A stretch of 64,000 nt of DNA, taken from positions 56,038 to 120,037 of the forward strand of contig NZ_NXMA01000005.1 in assembly GCF_005406215.1 (NCBI RefSeq), written 5' to 3'. Numbering within the stretch: position 1 is the first letter of the stretch; every line of letters begins with the position of its first letter. The notes beneath the pieces are model-generated. The model was not told the DNA's origin. It did not search any database and was given only the letters and a program-made list of their open reading frames with translations. Shown one piece after another: positions 55,805-64,000 of this stretch. The translations under genes were made by a program, and so were the position numbers. This DNA is from Campylobacter aviculae (GTDB lineage Bacteria > Campylobacterota > Campylobacteria > Campylobacterales > Campylobacteraceae).

Positions 55805-58008
55805 ACTTTCTTATCCATACCCATTTCAAGATCTAAATTTTTAATATCCCTTGTATCAAATTTGCTTCTTATGATATCTCCCACAAAGAAATTTGCACTT
55901 AAAAGTCCTGCTTTATTGATATTTTTTTTAAGTTCATGAGCATTTTCATAAATGGTTTTTCTAAATTCTTTATTTTCTGCCATAATATTAATATCTATGT
56001 ATTTTTCATTATTTAAAGAAATTAAAATTTCTAAATCCCCAAGTTTGGCAAATTCAAGTTTAATTTGAGCAAAGAATTTGTCTTTTTTACCCCTTCTAAA
56101 CATAATTTTAGAATCATTGAGATCTTCCCAGGAAAAAGGTAAGTAAGTATTTATAGAATCATTTGCCAAAGAAATAAGTTGATTGATTTCAATTTGTGCC
56201 AAAAGACGATTAGCTTGATTATAAACCGCTTCATTTCCTTCATTTTTAGCTATATTTGAAATTTGCAAAAGGGTTGATTTTACATCATGATGCAAAGATT
56301 CTACTATCTCTTGATCTGTTTTTGGCTTTATTTGCGCTAAATCTTTAGCGGATAAATCAAGCTTGCGTTCTAAATTTTTTATTTCAGCTTGATTAAATTT
56401 GATATGTTGAGTATGAGGTTCAAGTTCTCTTAAACTTTCATTGATTTTTCTAGAAAGATTTCCGAGATCCTTGCTTAAATTTTGCAATTCATCTAAATCC
56501 GAATTTTCTATCATAAAAGCTAAATTTTTTATATTATTTTGTTTAATAAATTCTTGGTTTTTAAATAAATTTTCTTGAGTTTGTATATTTGTTTGTGTAG
56601 TGTTTTGTATAGTAGTATTATTTTGATTGGATGTATTTTGAGTGTTGTTTTTAGGTATATTATCATTTTTGTTTTCGTAAAATTTGGAATTTTCTTTAGA
56701 GTTGTTTTTAATATTATCTTTATCAAAATTATTTTTAATACTTTCTTGTTTTTTGTCTTTGGAATCTTGTGTAATATTTTCTTTTAAAGTTTCTTCATCT
56801 TTATCTATCAATTCATCACTATTAAAATCTTTATTTGTATCATCAGTTTCTTTATCTATCAATTCATCACTATTAAAATCTTTATTTGTATCATCAGTTT
56901 CTTTATCTATCAATTCATCACTATTAAAATCTTTATTTGCATCATCAGTTTGATCTAGTTTGTCTTTTTGTATATGTTGATTTGACACTTCTTTTTGAGT
57001 TTCGTTTTTTGGATTATCTTTTTTATCTAAAAGCAAATCTTTTAAAGTATTATCATCTTTTTTAGAATTTTGTTCTCCAAGTATGTTTTTTAAAGTATTT
57101 TCAAGTTTTTCAAAAGCCTTAGCTGTTTGTTTTAAAACATTGGTATCTTGAATCATTAAATTTTCTGGTTTATTTAATGCTTTAAAAAAATCACCTTTTA
57201 AAGATGTTAATTCTTTTGCAATTTTATTAGCAATATGTATAATTTTATCCTGAGCTACACTAGGATTTTTAGCAATATAGCTTTTAAAATTTTCTATTTT
57301 AGAGCCTAATTTTAAAAGAGTTTTAAAAGAGCTTTGATCTAAAATTTGTTTATTTTCGTTTTTGTTAGCCTGAATGATATTTTTAAGTTCTTTTAGAGTT
57401 TCTTTTGGGTTTAAATTTGCAACTACAAGTTGTGCGATTTGCGAACTTAATTTTTCACTACTTAAACCTTTTATCGTGCTTAAAAGAGAATAAAAACTTT
57501 TTGGTAAAGATTCTTCATTGAGTGCATCTTTAAGTTTTGCTTCAAAAAATATACCTGAATTTTTTAATAAGGGTGCGAGATTATTATTTTTAACTTCACT
57601 TGCAGGTTTTAAAATTTGATTGAGTTTATCTAAAACTTGTGAAAAAATATCATTTTTTTCAAGCTCCATACTAAGAGTTTTTAACTCATTAGCAAAATTA
57701 GGTGCTAAATTTAAATTTTTACTTTGCTTTAAAACAGGAGAATTGGGATTTTTTTGCGAATTAATTTGCTCTAAAAGCTTATTGACAAGTTCTTTAAGTT
57801 TTGTGCCGGTTTCGTTTTGGATAAGCTTGGTAACTACTTCTTCATTACTTGCATCTTTGTCTAAGCCTAAATTTTGTTTTAAGGCTTGAGAAAGTGTTGT
57901 TTTGGGGTTATCTTTGGAATTTAATTTATCTTTTGCTGGGGTATTATCCGTTTTTACATCGTTTTTTTGTGCGTTTGCGATTTGGCTTGTAAGTTGTGTA
58001 TTAATCAT
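55801..58008 (-). CDS. FliK-like (hook-length control family) protein with internal repeats
   Basis: A 735-residue, Lys/Asn/Asp-rich protein. A helical N-terminal region (1-335) is followed by a low-complexity linker (335-490) containing three 17-residue copies of TDDTNKDFNSDELIDKE, then a folded C-terminal domain (about 520-735) with the FliK_C-like segment FAKLGDLEILISLNNEKYIDI near 660. No signal peptide. It is paired with flhX, fitting a role in flagellar export-substrate switching, but another FliK is expected elsewhere in Campylobacter. Its stop/start overlaps with flhX and the MFS gene indicate an operon. Confidence 0.7.
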   Translation of the reverse strand: MINTQLTSQIANAQKNDVKTDNTPAKDKLNSKDNPKTTLSQALKQNLGLDKDASNEEVVTKLIQNETGTKLKELVNKLLEQINSQKNPNSPVLKQSKNLNLAPNFANELKTLSMELEKNDIFSQVLDKLNQILKPASEVKNNNLAPLLKNSGIFFEAKLKDALNEESLPKSFYSLLSTIKGLSSEKLSSQIAQLVVANLNPKETLKELKNIIQANKNENKQILDQSSFKTLLKLGSKIENFKSYIAKNPSVAQDKIIHIANKIAKELTSLKGDFFKALNKPENLMIQDTNVLKQTAKAFEKLENTLKNILGEQNSKKDDNTLKDLLLDKKDNPKNETQKEVSNQHIQKDKLDQTDDANKDFNSDELIDKETDDTNKDFNSDELIDKETDDTNKDFNSDELIDKDEETLKENITQDSKDKKQESIKNNFDKDNIKNNSKENSKFYENKNDNIPKNNTQNTSNQNNTTIQNTTQTNIQTQENLFKNQEFIKQNNIKNLAFMIENSDLDELQNLSKDLGNLSRKINESLRELEPHTQHIKFNQAEIKNLERKLDLSAKDLAQIKPKTDQEIVESLHHDVKSTLLQISNIAKNEGNEAVYNQANRLLAQIEINQLISLANDSINTYLPFSWEDLNDSKIMFRRGKKDKFFAQIKLEFAKLGDLEILISLNNEKYIDINIMAENKEFRKTIYENAHELKKNINKAGLLSANFFVGDIIRSKFDTRDIKNLDLEMGMDKKV
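56800..56952. repeat. 51-bp tandem repeat, three copies, inside the FliK-like gene
   Basis: Units at 56800-56850, 56851-56901 and 56902-56952. The first two are identical; the third differs by one internal base (Thr/Ala-type codon change) and at its last base. Each unit adds exactly 17 residues, so copy-number change would alter linker length without a frameshift. Confidence 0.9.
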
Positions 58009-59185
58009 CTAGCATCACCATATTTCCTGGTTTTTTATTGAATTTTTTATTTAAAATATTAGGCTTATTGATAGCAAAAAGGATTAAAAAACCAAGACAG
58101 AATATATAAAACCAAATAAAACCTTTAATTTCAAAATATTGCATTAAAAAACCTAAAATCAAAGGTCCAAATAAAGATCCTAAAGAATAGCAAAAAAGAA
58201 CACCACGACCTAGTTCCACTCCTTTGTTTTTTATTGTTAAAACATCATTAGCTCTAGCAAGAGCTAAAGCATAAAGGCAAAATATTCCTATACCAAGCAA
58301 AAATGCTAAAAAATACTGAAAATACAAATGAGGATTAAAAACAAAAATAAGCATGGTGAAAAAGCCTATACTTGCACTAGTAATGATTGCAAATTTTCTT
58401 CCCATTTTATCTGAAATAGTCCCCATAATGGTTTGAGCAAAAAATCCACCTAAAATTCCACAAAACATAAAATAAGAAACAGCTTTAGCATCAAATCCTT
58501 GCAAGAGCACAAAGATAGAAGCCATTGAAAAAAAACCATTGATAAGCATTCCAGCAATAAAACTAGTTGCAATAGCCAAAGGTGCAATATCAAAAACTTT
58601 TGGTATAGAAATTGGACTTGAAGCCGGTAAAATAGGTTCTTTGATTTTGATTAAATTTAAAGGTAAAGAAGAAAGCAAGATTAAAGCCGCACTTAAAATA
58701 AAAACATTGTGTTTGCTTAAATTTAAAGCTATGATTAAAGTTCCAATCCCAAAAGAAAGATAAAATACAATTTCATAAAAGCCTAAAATTCTTGAACGAA
58801 TCGCGTTTTTGCTTTTTTCATTAAGCCATGATTCTATTACCATTAAAAAACCATAGTAACAAATACCTATTGAAAATCTTAAAATAGCCCAAAAAATTAA
58901 ATTTTCACTAATCGTATGCAGCATAGCCGAAATTCCAAAAACAGCTCCAAATAAGCCAAAAGATCGTATATGACCTATTCTAGAAATGATTTTATGGGCA
59001 CTAATAGTTCCTATAAGTGCTCCGATAAAAAAACAAGAACTTATAATTCCTACAATTAAAGAACTTTCACCTTTTTCTTTAAGAATAACACCTATGGATG
59101 TAACAATTAAAGCATTTCCCGCAAATAAAAATGCCATACTTGCAAAAAGTGCCGTCATAGATCTAATAATTTTTTTTGGACTCAT
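58001..59185 (-). CDS. Major facilitator superfamily transporter
   Basis: A 394-residue MFS protein with 12 predicted membrane segments. The loop motif GTISDKMGRKFA near 258 (between helices 8 and 9) is the MFS motif A. The shape is like YfkF/YajR-type or YcaD-like drug/sugar efflux members; substrate unknown. Overlaps the FliK-like gene by eight bases and the next upstream gene by 23. Confidence 0.85.
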   Translation of the reverse strand: MSPKKIIRSMTALFASMAFLFAGNALIVTSIGVILKEKGESSLIVGIISSCFFIGALIGTISAHKIISRIGHIRSFGLFGAVFGISAMLHTISENLIFWAILRFSIGICYYGFLMVIESWLNEKSKNAIRSRILGFYEIVFYLSFGIGTLIIALNLSKHNVFILSAALILLSSLPLNLIKIKEPILPASSPISIPKVFDIAPLAIATSFIAGMLINGFFSMASIFVLLQGFDAKAVSYFMFCGILGGFFAQTIMGTISDKMGRKFAIITSASIGFFTMLIFVFNPHLYFQYFLAFLLGIGIFCLYALALARANDVLTIKNKGVELGRGVLFCYSLGSLFGPLILGFLMQYFEIKGFIWFYIFCLGFLILFAINKPNILNKKFNKKPGNMVMLDD

Positions 59186-59660
59186 ATCTTACATACACAA
59201 TAAAAATAAAAATACAAACAAGCAAGGTTGAAATTCCGCACAAATAACCAAAAATATTGAGTAGATTTTGTCTGTGTAAAAATAAAAAACCCGCAACTAA
59301 AATTACATAAGCCAATATTTTTAATAGATTAAAAAATATTGCAAAAAAATAAATTTTATCTTTAAAATTAAAATCTAAATCGTCTTTAACGATCCTAAAT
59401 TTTATATTTTTGGGTAACTTTTTTATCTTTTTTAATAAAAATAAAGATATGTTTTGAAAATCTTTATATTCTTTTGCTTTAGAAAGTATGATTTTTTTAT
59501 AATTCAAATACGAACTAAAAATAACAAATAAAAAACTAAAAAAAGCTATTTCAAAGCTTAAAAATATATTTAATTTAAACAGGTTAAGTATCAGTAAAAT
59601 AAAAAGAAACAATAAATGCACAAAAGAAACAAGTATAAAAAAAGCTTTTTTATGCTCCAT
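59163..59660 (-). CDS. Hypothetical membrane protein
   Basis: A 165-residue protein with four hydrophobic segments (about 5-27, 31-50, 100-125 and 135-160) and a basic loop between the second and third. Not recognised. It lies between the AtpZ-like gene (one-base overlap) and the MFS gene (23-base overlap), which supports expression. Confidence 0.65.
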   Translation of the reverse strand: MEHKKAFFILVSFVHLLFLFILLILNLFKLNIFLSFEIAFFSFLFVIFSSYLNYKKIILSKAKEYKDFQNISLFLLKKIKKLPKNIKFRIVKDDLDFNFKDKIYFFAIFFNLLKILAYVILVAGFLFLHRQNLLNIFGYLCGISTLLVCIFIFIVYVRYESKKNY

Positions 59661-59971
59661 TATTTATTTTTCTCTTTTTGGATGGTTTCTTTTATAAATT
59701 CATCTCGTTTTTTAAATTCTTCATAGCTTTTCATTTGACTTTTATAAGCCTTATAAACATTGAGTATAGCTGCAGTAATTCCCCAAAACACCCCGATCCA
59801 AAACAACCAAGGATAAGGCGTGTATCTTTTAAGCAAATATCCTATGCCTATGCCTATGAAAATAGCAACAACTATAGAAATTCCAAGACTTAATCCATCT
59901 GCAGCCTCTATAGTTTTACGAATAAGTTGTTGCTTTTTATTTGATTTTTGTTCTTCTTTAAATTCGATCAT
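59660..59971 (-). CDS. AtpZ/AtpI-like membrane protein
   Basis: A 103-residue protein with two membrane segments (about 28-48 and 56-76) joined by a short turn: [20 protein letters not shown] then [19 protein letters not shown]. This matches AtpZ (putative F0F1 assembly/ion channel gate). The F0F1 ATPase genes are not adjacent. It overlaps the hemL stop (ATGA). Confidence 0.8.
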   Translation of the reverse strand: MIEFKEEQKSNKKQQLIRKTIEAADGLSLGISIVVAIFIGIGIGYLLKRYTPYPWLFWIGVFWGITAAILNVYKAYKSQMKSYEEFKKRDEFIKETIQKEKNK

Positions 59972-61242
59972 AGATGTTTAAAGCTTTCTTTAATGGCCTC
60001 TAAACTGATGTCAATTATTTTATTGTCCATCTTAGAGCAAATGAATCCTGTTTCAAATTGTGATGGCGCGAGATAAATTCCATTTTTAAGCATATTCTGA
60101 TGAAATTTGGAAAAAAGCTTAAGATCTGATTTCAAAGCGTCTTGGTAATTTTCAACCGGGCTTTCTGTGAAAAAATAACCAAACATAGAACCCACGTAGC
60201 AAGTTTGTAAAGCAATCCCTTTTTCATCGGCTAATTTTTTCATACCGTGAGTTAATTTTTTAGCTAATTTACCTAATTTTTCATAGAGATCTTTCTTTTT
60301 TCTTGCCTTAGAAAGACTAGCAATTCCTGCTGCCATTGCTAAAGGATTCCCACTTAAAGTTCCTGCTTGATAAACCCCGCCTAAAGGACTTAATATATCC
60401 ATAATTTCACTTCTAGCCGCAAAAGCTGCTGCAGGCAGTCCTCCGCCAATAACCTTACCAAAGGTTACAATATCAGCTTTAATATGATTGATTCCAAAAG
60501 AACCAAGATAAGAAGCCCTATAGCCACTCATCACTTCATCAAAAATGAGTAAGGTTTGATTGACTTTACAAATTTGTGCGAGTTCTTCTAAAAATTCTTG
60601 CTTAGCGGGAACTAAGCCCATATTTCCAGCTATAGGTTCTATGATAACACAAGCAATATCTTTGTTTTTTTCAAAAAGTTCTTTAACGCTTTGGATGTCA
60701 TTATATTTTGCAACCAAAGTAAATTGAGCTACTTCATTCAAAACGCCCAAAGAACTAGGCGTATTAAAGGTAGCAGCACCACTTCCAGCACTTACAAGCA
60801 AAGAATCAGAGTGTCCGTGATAACATCCTTCAAATTTTAATATTTTATCTCTTTTGGTGTATCCACGTGCAAGACGGATTGCACTCATCGTCGCTTCTGT
60901 TCCGCTATTCACAAAACGGATTTTATCCAAATGTGGAAAATCCGATAAAACTAGCTTTGCAAGTTCACTCTCAAGTAGAGTAGGGGCTCCAAAACTAGAT
61001 CCTTTTTTAAGTGTATTTTGACAAGCTTTTTGTATATCTTTATCGCAATGTCCAAAGAGTAAAGGTCCCCAGCTTTGCACATAATCAATATAAGAATTTC
61101 CTTCTATATCAACGATATAAGCTCCTTTTCCATAAGCGATAAATCTAGGATCACTTTGCACATTAGCAAAAGCACGCACCGGAGAATTCACACCACCCGC
61201 TATCAATTTGCACGCTTGTTCAAAAGCTTTTTTATTTGTCAT
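59968..61242 (-). CDS. hemL: Glutamate-1-semialdehyde 2,1-aminomutase
   Basis: PLP enzyme that makes 5-aminolevulinate for haem. The 424-residue protein has the PLP lysine in [14 protein letters not shown] near 264, the [17 protein letters not shown] motif near 110 and [10 protein letters not shown] near 17. First in the leftward group after the cytochrome gene (11-base gap). AAGGA precedes the ATG. Confidence 0.96.
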   Translation of the reverse strand: MTNKKAFEQACKLIAGGVNSPVRAFANVQSDPRFIAYGKGAYIVDIEGNSYIDYVQSWGPLLFGHCDKDIQKACQNTLKKGSSFGAPTLLESELAKLVLSDFPHLDKIRFVNSGTEATMSAIRLARGYTKRDKILKFEGCYHGHSDSLLVSAGSGAATFNTPSSLGVLNEVAQFTLVAKYNDIQSVKELFEKNKDIACVIIEPIAGNMGLVPAKQEFLEELAQICKVNQTLLIFDEVMSGYRASYLGSFGINHIKADIVTFGKVIGGGLPAAAFAARSEIMDILSPLGGVYQAGTLSGNPLAMAAGIASLSKARKKKDLYEKLGKLAKKLTHGMKKLADEKGIALQTCYVGSMFGYFFTESPVENYQDALKSDLKLFSKFHQNMLKNGIYLAPSQFETGFICSKMDNKIIDISLEAIKESFKHL

Positions 61243-61253
61243 TTTTTATCCTT

Positions 61254-61598
61254 TTATTTTTTATTAAATTGCTTGATGTAATTATATAAACTTACAATTT
61301 CTTCATCGGTTAATGAGTAATTTGGCATAATGGATTTAGCATTTTTAATTTCATTAAGAGATTTTTTAAAATCTTCAAAGCTAATATTTTGAATGCTTGG
61401 AATTTTGTAAGCGGTTTTAACTCCTTTTTTTAAGTAATACCCTAAAATTTGTTCACTTCCATCGACTCCATGACATTTTTTACAGCTAATGCCTCTAGGA
61501 TTTTCGTAAAGCATTTTAGCGTATTCTTTAGGTGTAATAAAATCAGCACTAAAAAGATTTGATATAAGAAATAAAAACATCCATAAAATGATTTTCAA
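61254..61598 (-). CDS. Monohaem c-type cytochrome, periplasmic
   Basis: A 114-residue protein with a signal peptide (about 1-18, ending LFSA) and one haem motif CKKCH (38-42). The axial methionine is probably in SIMPNYSL near 92. It is a class I cytochrome c that could carry electrons to a terminal oxidase or peroxidase; the specific partner cannot be told. Divergent from folD, upstream of hemL. Confidence 0.85.
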   Translation of the reverse strand: MKIILWMFLFLISNLFSADFITPKEYAKMLYENPRGISCKKCHGVDGSEQILGYYLKKGVKTAYKIPSIQNISFEDFKKSLNEIKNAKSIMPNYSLTDEEIVSLYNYIKQFNKK

Positions 61599-61630
61599 AA
61601 TTTTACCTTGTTAATGAAGTTTTAATATGA

Positions 61631-61655
61631 TACAATTTTTACTTTAAAAAAGTAA
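61631..61655 (+). promoter_or_regulatory. folD promoter region with short hairpin
   Basis: TACAAT at 61631-61636 is the best -10 for folD. A 7-base inverted repeat (TTACTTT/AAAGTAA) at 61639-61655 falls at the predicted transcript start, and AAAGGA follows before the ATG at 61677. Confidence 0.4.
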
Positions 61656-61676
61656 TAAATTTATAAAAGGAAAATA

Positions 61677-62525
61677 ATGATTTTGCTTGATGGTAAAGCC
61701 TTAAGTGTAAAAATCAAAGAAGAGCTTAAAGAAAAAAATCAAATTTTAAAAGAAAAAGGGATGCAAGCTTGTCTTGCCGTCATTTTAGTAGGTAATAATC
61801 CTGCAAGCCAAACTTACGTTAATGCTAAGGCGAAAGCTTGTGAGGATTGTGGTATCAAATCCTTAGTATATCGCCTTGATGAAAATACAACACAAAATGA
61901 GCTTTTGGCTCTTATAAATACTTTAAATTATGATGATAGTGTGCATGGGATTTTAGTGCAATTACCTTTACCTATGCATATCAATAAAGATTTAGTTTTA
62001 GAAAGCATTATAAGCAGTAAAGATGTAGATGGTTTTCATCCTATTAATGTAGGATATTTAAATTTAGGTTTAGAAAGTGGATTTTTACCTTGCACTCCGC
62101 TTGGAGTTATGAAACTTTTAAAAGCTTATGAAATTAATTTAGAAGGTTTAGATACTGTTGTAATTGGGGAATCCAATATAGTAGGGCGTCCTATGGCAAC
62201 TATGCTTTTAAATGCTGGAGCAACTGTGAGTATTTGTCACATTAAAACAAAGGATTTAAAATTATACACTCAAAAGGCTGATTTGATTATAGTTGCGGCA
62301 GGTTGTGTAAATCTTTTACGCTCTGATATGATAAAAGAAGGAGTGGTTGTTGTAGATGTTGGAATCAATCGCCTTGAAAATGGTAAAATAGTAGGCGATG
62401 TGGATTTTGAAAACGTTTCAAAAAAAGCAAGTTTTATTACCCCTGTGCCTGGTGGAGTTGGTCCTATGACTATAGCTATGCTTTTGGAAAATACAATAAA
62501 ATCTGCTAAAAATAGATTAAAATAG
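61677..62525 (+). CDS. folD: Methylenetetrahydrofolate dehydrogenase/cyclohydrolase
   Basis: Bifunctional folate enzyme supplying 10-formyl-THF. The 282-residue protein has the family signatures YVNAKAKACEDCGIK near 43 (with the catalytic lysine), HGILVQLPLPMHI near 94, DVDGFHPINVGYL near 121 and PVPGGVGPMTIAML near 259. AAGGA precedes the ATG. lepB follows after eight bases. Confidence 0.96.
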   Translation: MILLDGKALSVKIKEELKEKNQILKEKGMQACLAVILVGNNPASQTYVNAKAKACEDCGIKSLVYRLDENTTQNELLALINTLNYDDSVHGILVQLPLPMHINKDLVLESIISSKDVDGFHPINVGYLNLGLESGFLPCTPLGVMKLLKAYEINLEGLDTVVIGESNIVGRPMATMLLNAGATVSICHIKTKDLKLYTQKADLIIVAAGCVNLLRSDMIKEGVVVVDVGINRLENGKIVGDVDFENVSKKASFITPVPGGVGPMTIAMLLENTIKSAKNRLK

Positions 62526-62533
62526 GAAATTTT

Positions 62534-63382
62534 ATGGAATTTTTTAAAAAACTTTATAGATTTTCTCAATCATGGACTGGAACGGTTGTTATTGTTCTTT
62601 TAGTGATTTTCTTTTTTATACAAGCTTTTGTAATTCCTTCTGGATCTATGAAAAATACTTTACTTATAGGTGATTTTTTATTTGTAAAAAAATTCAGTTA
62701 TGGAATTCCAACTCCACATATCCCTTGGCTTGAAATTCCTGTTTTGCCCGACTTTAATAAAAATGGACATTTGATTGCAGCACAAGGTCCAAAAAGAGGA
62801 GAGATAGTAGTTTTTAGAAATCCTAGAAATGAAAAAGAACATTTTGTCAAACGTTGTGTTGGAGTAGGTGGTGATAAAATAGTTTATGCAAATAAAACTC
62901 TTTATGTAAGAATGCATGAAGGCGATGATTTTATGAAAATGCATTATTCTAAAGATTTGGTAGTACTTGGTGGAGAGTTTTATGTAAAAGAGCCTTATAA
63001 ACAAAAAGGTATTCATTATGATTCAAAAGAAGATATAGAAAGCAATATATTGCGTTATCTTAGTATCGGTGATTTTGCAATGTCTCCAACCTATTTTAAG
63101 GAGCTTGGAGAGCAAGTAGGTTTTAGCGGGGGTAATGCCTATATTTTTGAAGTTCCTCAAAATGAGTATTTTATGGTAGGAGATAATAGAGATCATTCTT
63201 ATGATAGTCGTTTTTGGGGAAGTGTTCCTTATCGGCTTATAGTCGGAAAACCTTGGTTTGTGTATTTTTCGTGGGATCAAAATAAAAGTGTTAGATGGGA
63301 AAGGATAGGGCGATTTGTTGATACTTTAGAAAATGACGATGTCTATATTCATGACTATGATGAGAAGGATATATTGAGTTAA
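62534..63382 (+). CDS. lepB: Signal peptidase I
   Basis: Cleaves Sec and Tat signal peptides at the outer face of the inner membrane. The 282-residue protein has one N-terminal membrane segment (about 15-33), the nucleophilic serine in IPSGSMKNTLLIGDFLFVKK near 35, the general-base lysine in HFVKRCVGVGGDK near 100, and MVGDNRDHSYDSRFWG near 215. Coupled with folD. Confidence 0.95.
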   Translation: MEFFKKLYRFSQSWTGTVVIVLLVIFFFIQAFVIPSGSMKNTLLIGDFLFVKKFSYGIPTPHIPWLEIPVLPDFNKNGHLIAAQGPKRGEIVVFRNPRNEKEHFVKRCVGVGGDKIVYANKTLYVRMHEGDDFMKMHYSKDLVVLGGEFYVKEPYKQKGIHYDSKEDIESNILRYLSIGDFAMSPTYFKELGEQVGFSGGNAYIFEVPQNEYFMVGDNRDHSYDSRFWGSVPYRLIVGKPWFVYFSWDQNKSVRWERIGRFVDTLENDDVYIHDYDEKDILS

Positions 63383-63452
63383 TCTTGATTTATTTCAAAT
63401 AGGGCTAAGATATAACTATAAGATTCTATCGAAAAATTTTAATCAATATAAA

Positions 63453-63502
63453 TATAATTGTAAAACATTATTATAAAAATCTAAAACTAAAATTTAGATT
63501 TT
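63453..63502 (+). promoter_or_regulatory. TATAAT and 10-bp inverted repeat upstream of the ankyrin gene
   Basis: The 154-base gap after lepB holds a TATAAT at 63453-63458. It also has a perfect inverted repeat (AAAATCTAAA, 7-base loop, TTTAGATTTT) at 63476-63502. The repeat could be a leader hairpin, an operator, or a terminator for lepB; there is no following T-run longer than four bases. Confidence 0.4.
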
Positions 63503-63536
63503 ATTGCAAAAATAAAAAAATAAAAAAGGAAAACAA

Positions 63537-64000
63537 ATGACTAAAGAAAAAATCATCTCTTATGAAGAATTTCAAGCAAATCCTATGCTTCAATGGTTTT
63601 TTGATAAAAAAATCAAGCATAGTATTAAAGATAAATATTATAAGGAATGGCAAGATTTTATCAACAAAGAAGGTATAAATGTGATTTGCATCATAGAAGA
63701 TCCTAAAGGCGGGGATATTCTTGAGTTAGATTTATGGGATAGAAGGGCGATATTGGATCCATTATTTCACTTTGCTTGGAGTTATGATTATGAATTTTTT
63801 GAATTTATTTTACAATTTGTAAAAGATCAAACATGGTTGAATTTTTTACTTGCATGCAATACGATTGCTTGGGGTAGAAATGAGCTGGATTTAGAGCATA
63901 CAAAAAAATTATTAAGCTTTTAGTGGATAAGGGAGCTAATATCAATGCTTATTTTTATCAAGGCAAGGAAGGGCGGTATGAGCCTTTGATTTTTGAGACC
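63537..64000 (+). pseudogene. Ankyrin-repeat gene, frameshifted, running off the window
   Basis: The first frame encodes 128 residues and stops at 63921-63923. Reading on with one extra base in the run of seven A at 63902-63908 gives HTKKIIKLLVDKGANINAYF and continues open to base 64000. That is a typical ankyrin repeat (LLVDKGANIN), so a single-base deletion has most likely split a longer gene. AAGGA precedes the ATG. It could be a decayed gene, a phase-variable one through the A tract, or a sequencing error in a homopolymer. Confidence 0.7.

Noticed and set aside
56800..56952. CRISPR-like array
   Set aside because: The units are directly adjacent without spacers, in frame and inside a coding region.
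56529..56953. ORFs on both strands within the FliK-like gene
   Set aside because: They are low-complexity shadows created by the AT-rich repeat region; only the 735-residue frame has start context, neighbours and a domain.
62678..63280. Minus-strand ORFs opposite lepB
   Set aside because: They have no ribosome site or family resemblance, and the plus-strand signal peptidase accounts for the sequence.
63383..63536. tRNA or small RNA gene in the gap after lepB
   Set aside because: No cloverleaf or CCA end is visible; only a short AT-rich hairpin and a TATAAT are seen.

Overview
The window is AT-rich (roughly 30% GC by eye), densely coding DNA from an epsilonproteobacterium. It is almost certainly a thermophilic Campylobacter close to C. 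jejuni or C. coli. The evidence is the gene content and order (ddl-ruvA, murJ-cysS-msbA-pyrD-M16 protease-dapA, nadE-lpxK-thrC-kdsB, glmU-coaBC-uppS-truA, acnB, metG-fbp-mobB, gltX, psd, hemL, folD-lepB). Very tight ATGA/TGATG overlaps, TATAAT boxes with poor -35 elements, and Campylobacter-style sigma-28 promoters agree with this. I saw no tRNA, rRNA, CRISPR array, IS element or prophage.

Layout. 1-4661 (minus): polysaccharide-independent housekeeping operon of a FapA/DUF342 protein, ruvA, ddl, a Phd-type antitoxin without a toxin, and an alpha/beta hydrolase. 4768-13354 (plus): murJ, cysS, an MsbA-type exporter, pyrD, an M16 protease, dapA and a FabL-type enoyl-ACP reductase. 13389-20635: an accessory respiratory island. 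It holds a tetrathionate reductase operon ttrB-ttrC-ttrA (minus) and, divergently, an OmpR-type response regulator and a histidine kinase that are not orthologues of Salmonella TtrR/TtrS. From memory of the C. jejuni reference order, this island sits between two genes that are normally neighbours. 20595-33778: small membrane protein, metallo-hydrolase, nadE, lpxK, thrC, kdsB, an AAC(6')-like acetyltransferase, an amino-acid binding protein, fliP (minus), glmU, coaBC, an unknown gene, uppS, prepilin peptidase, an LptF-type permease, truA. 33849-46403: two sigma-28-controlled loci for probable flagellum-coexpressed proteins, one Asn-rich and one with two EF-hands behind a small exported protein. 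Between them lie trmA, an NhaC antiporter, an SDR, an ankyrin protein with a poly-G tract at its start, acnB and ogt. 46403-55526: metG, fbp, mobB, a lipoprotein overlapping a lytic transglycosylase gene antisense, YggT, gltX, a metallophosphoesterase and psd. 55523-64000: an FlhX/FliK-like pair with a 51-bp tandem repeat, an MFS transporter, AtpZ-like protein, hemL, cytochrome c, folD, lepB, and a frameshifted ankyrin gene running off the right edge.

How it works together. Most genes are core metabolism and envelope biogenesis. The distinctive parts are (1) a quinol-linked, Tat-exported tetrathionate respiratory chain with its own two-component regulator and (2) several flagellar-regulon outliers (fliP, flhX, a FliK-like protein, and two sigma-28 loci encoding proteins of unknown function that may be exported by the flagellar apparatus).

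Start codons were re-chosen where an internal ATG with a good ribosome site fits the family better. All identifications are by reading motifs and recalling family sequences; no searches were run.
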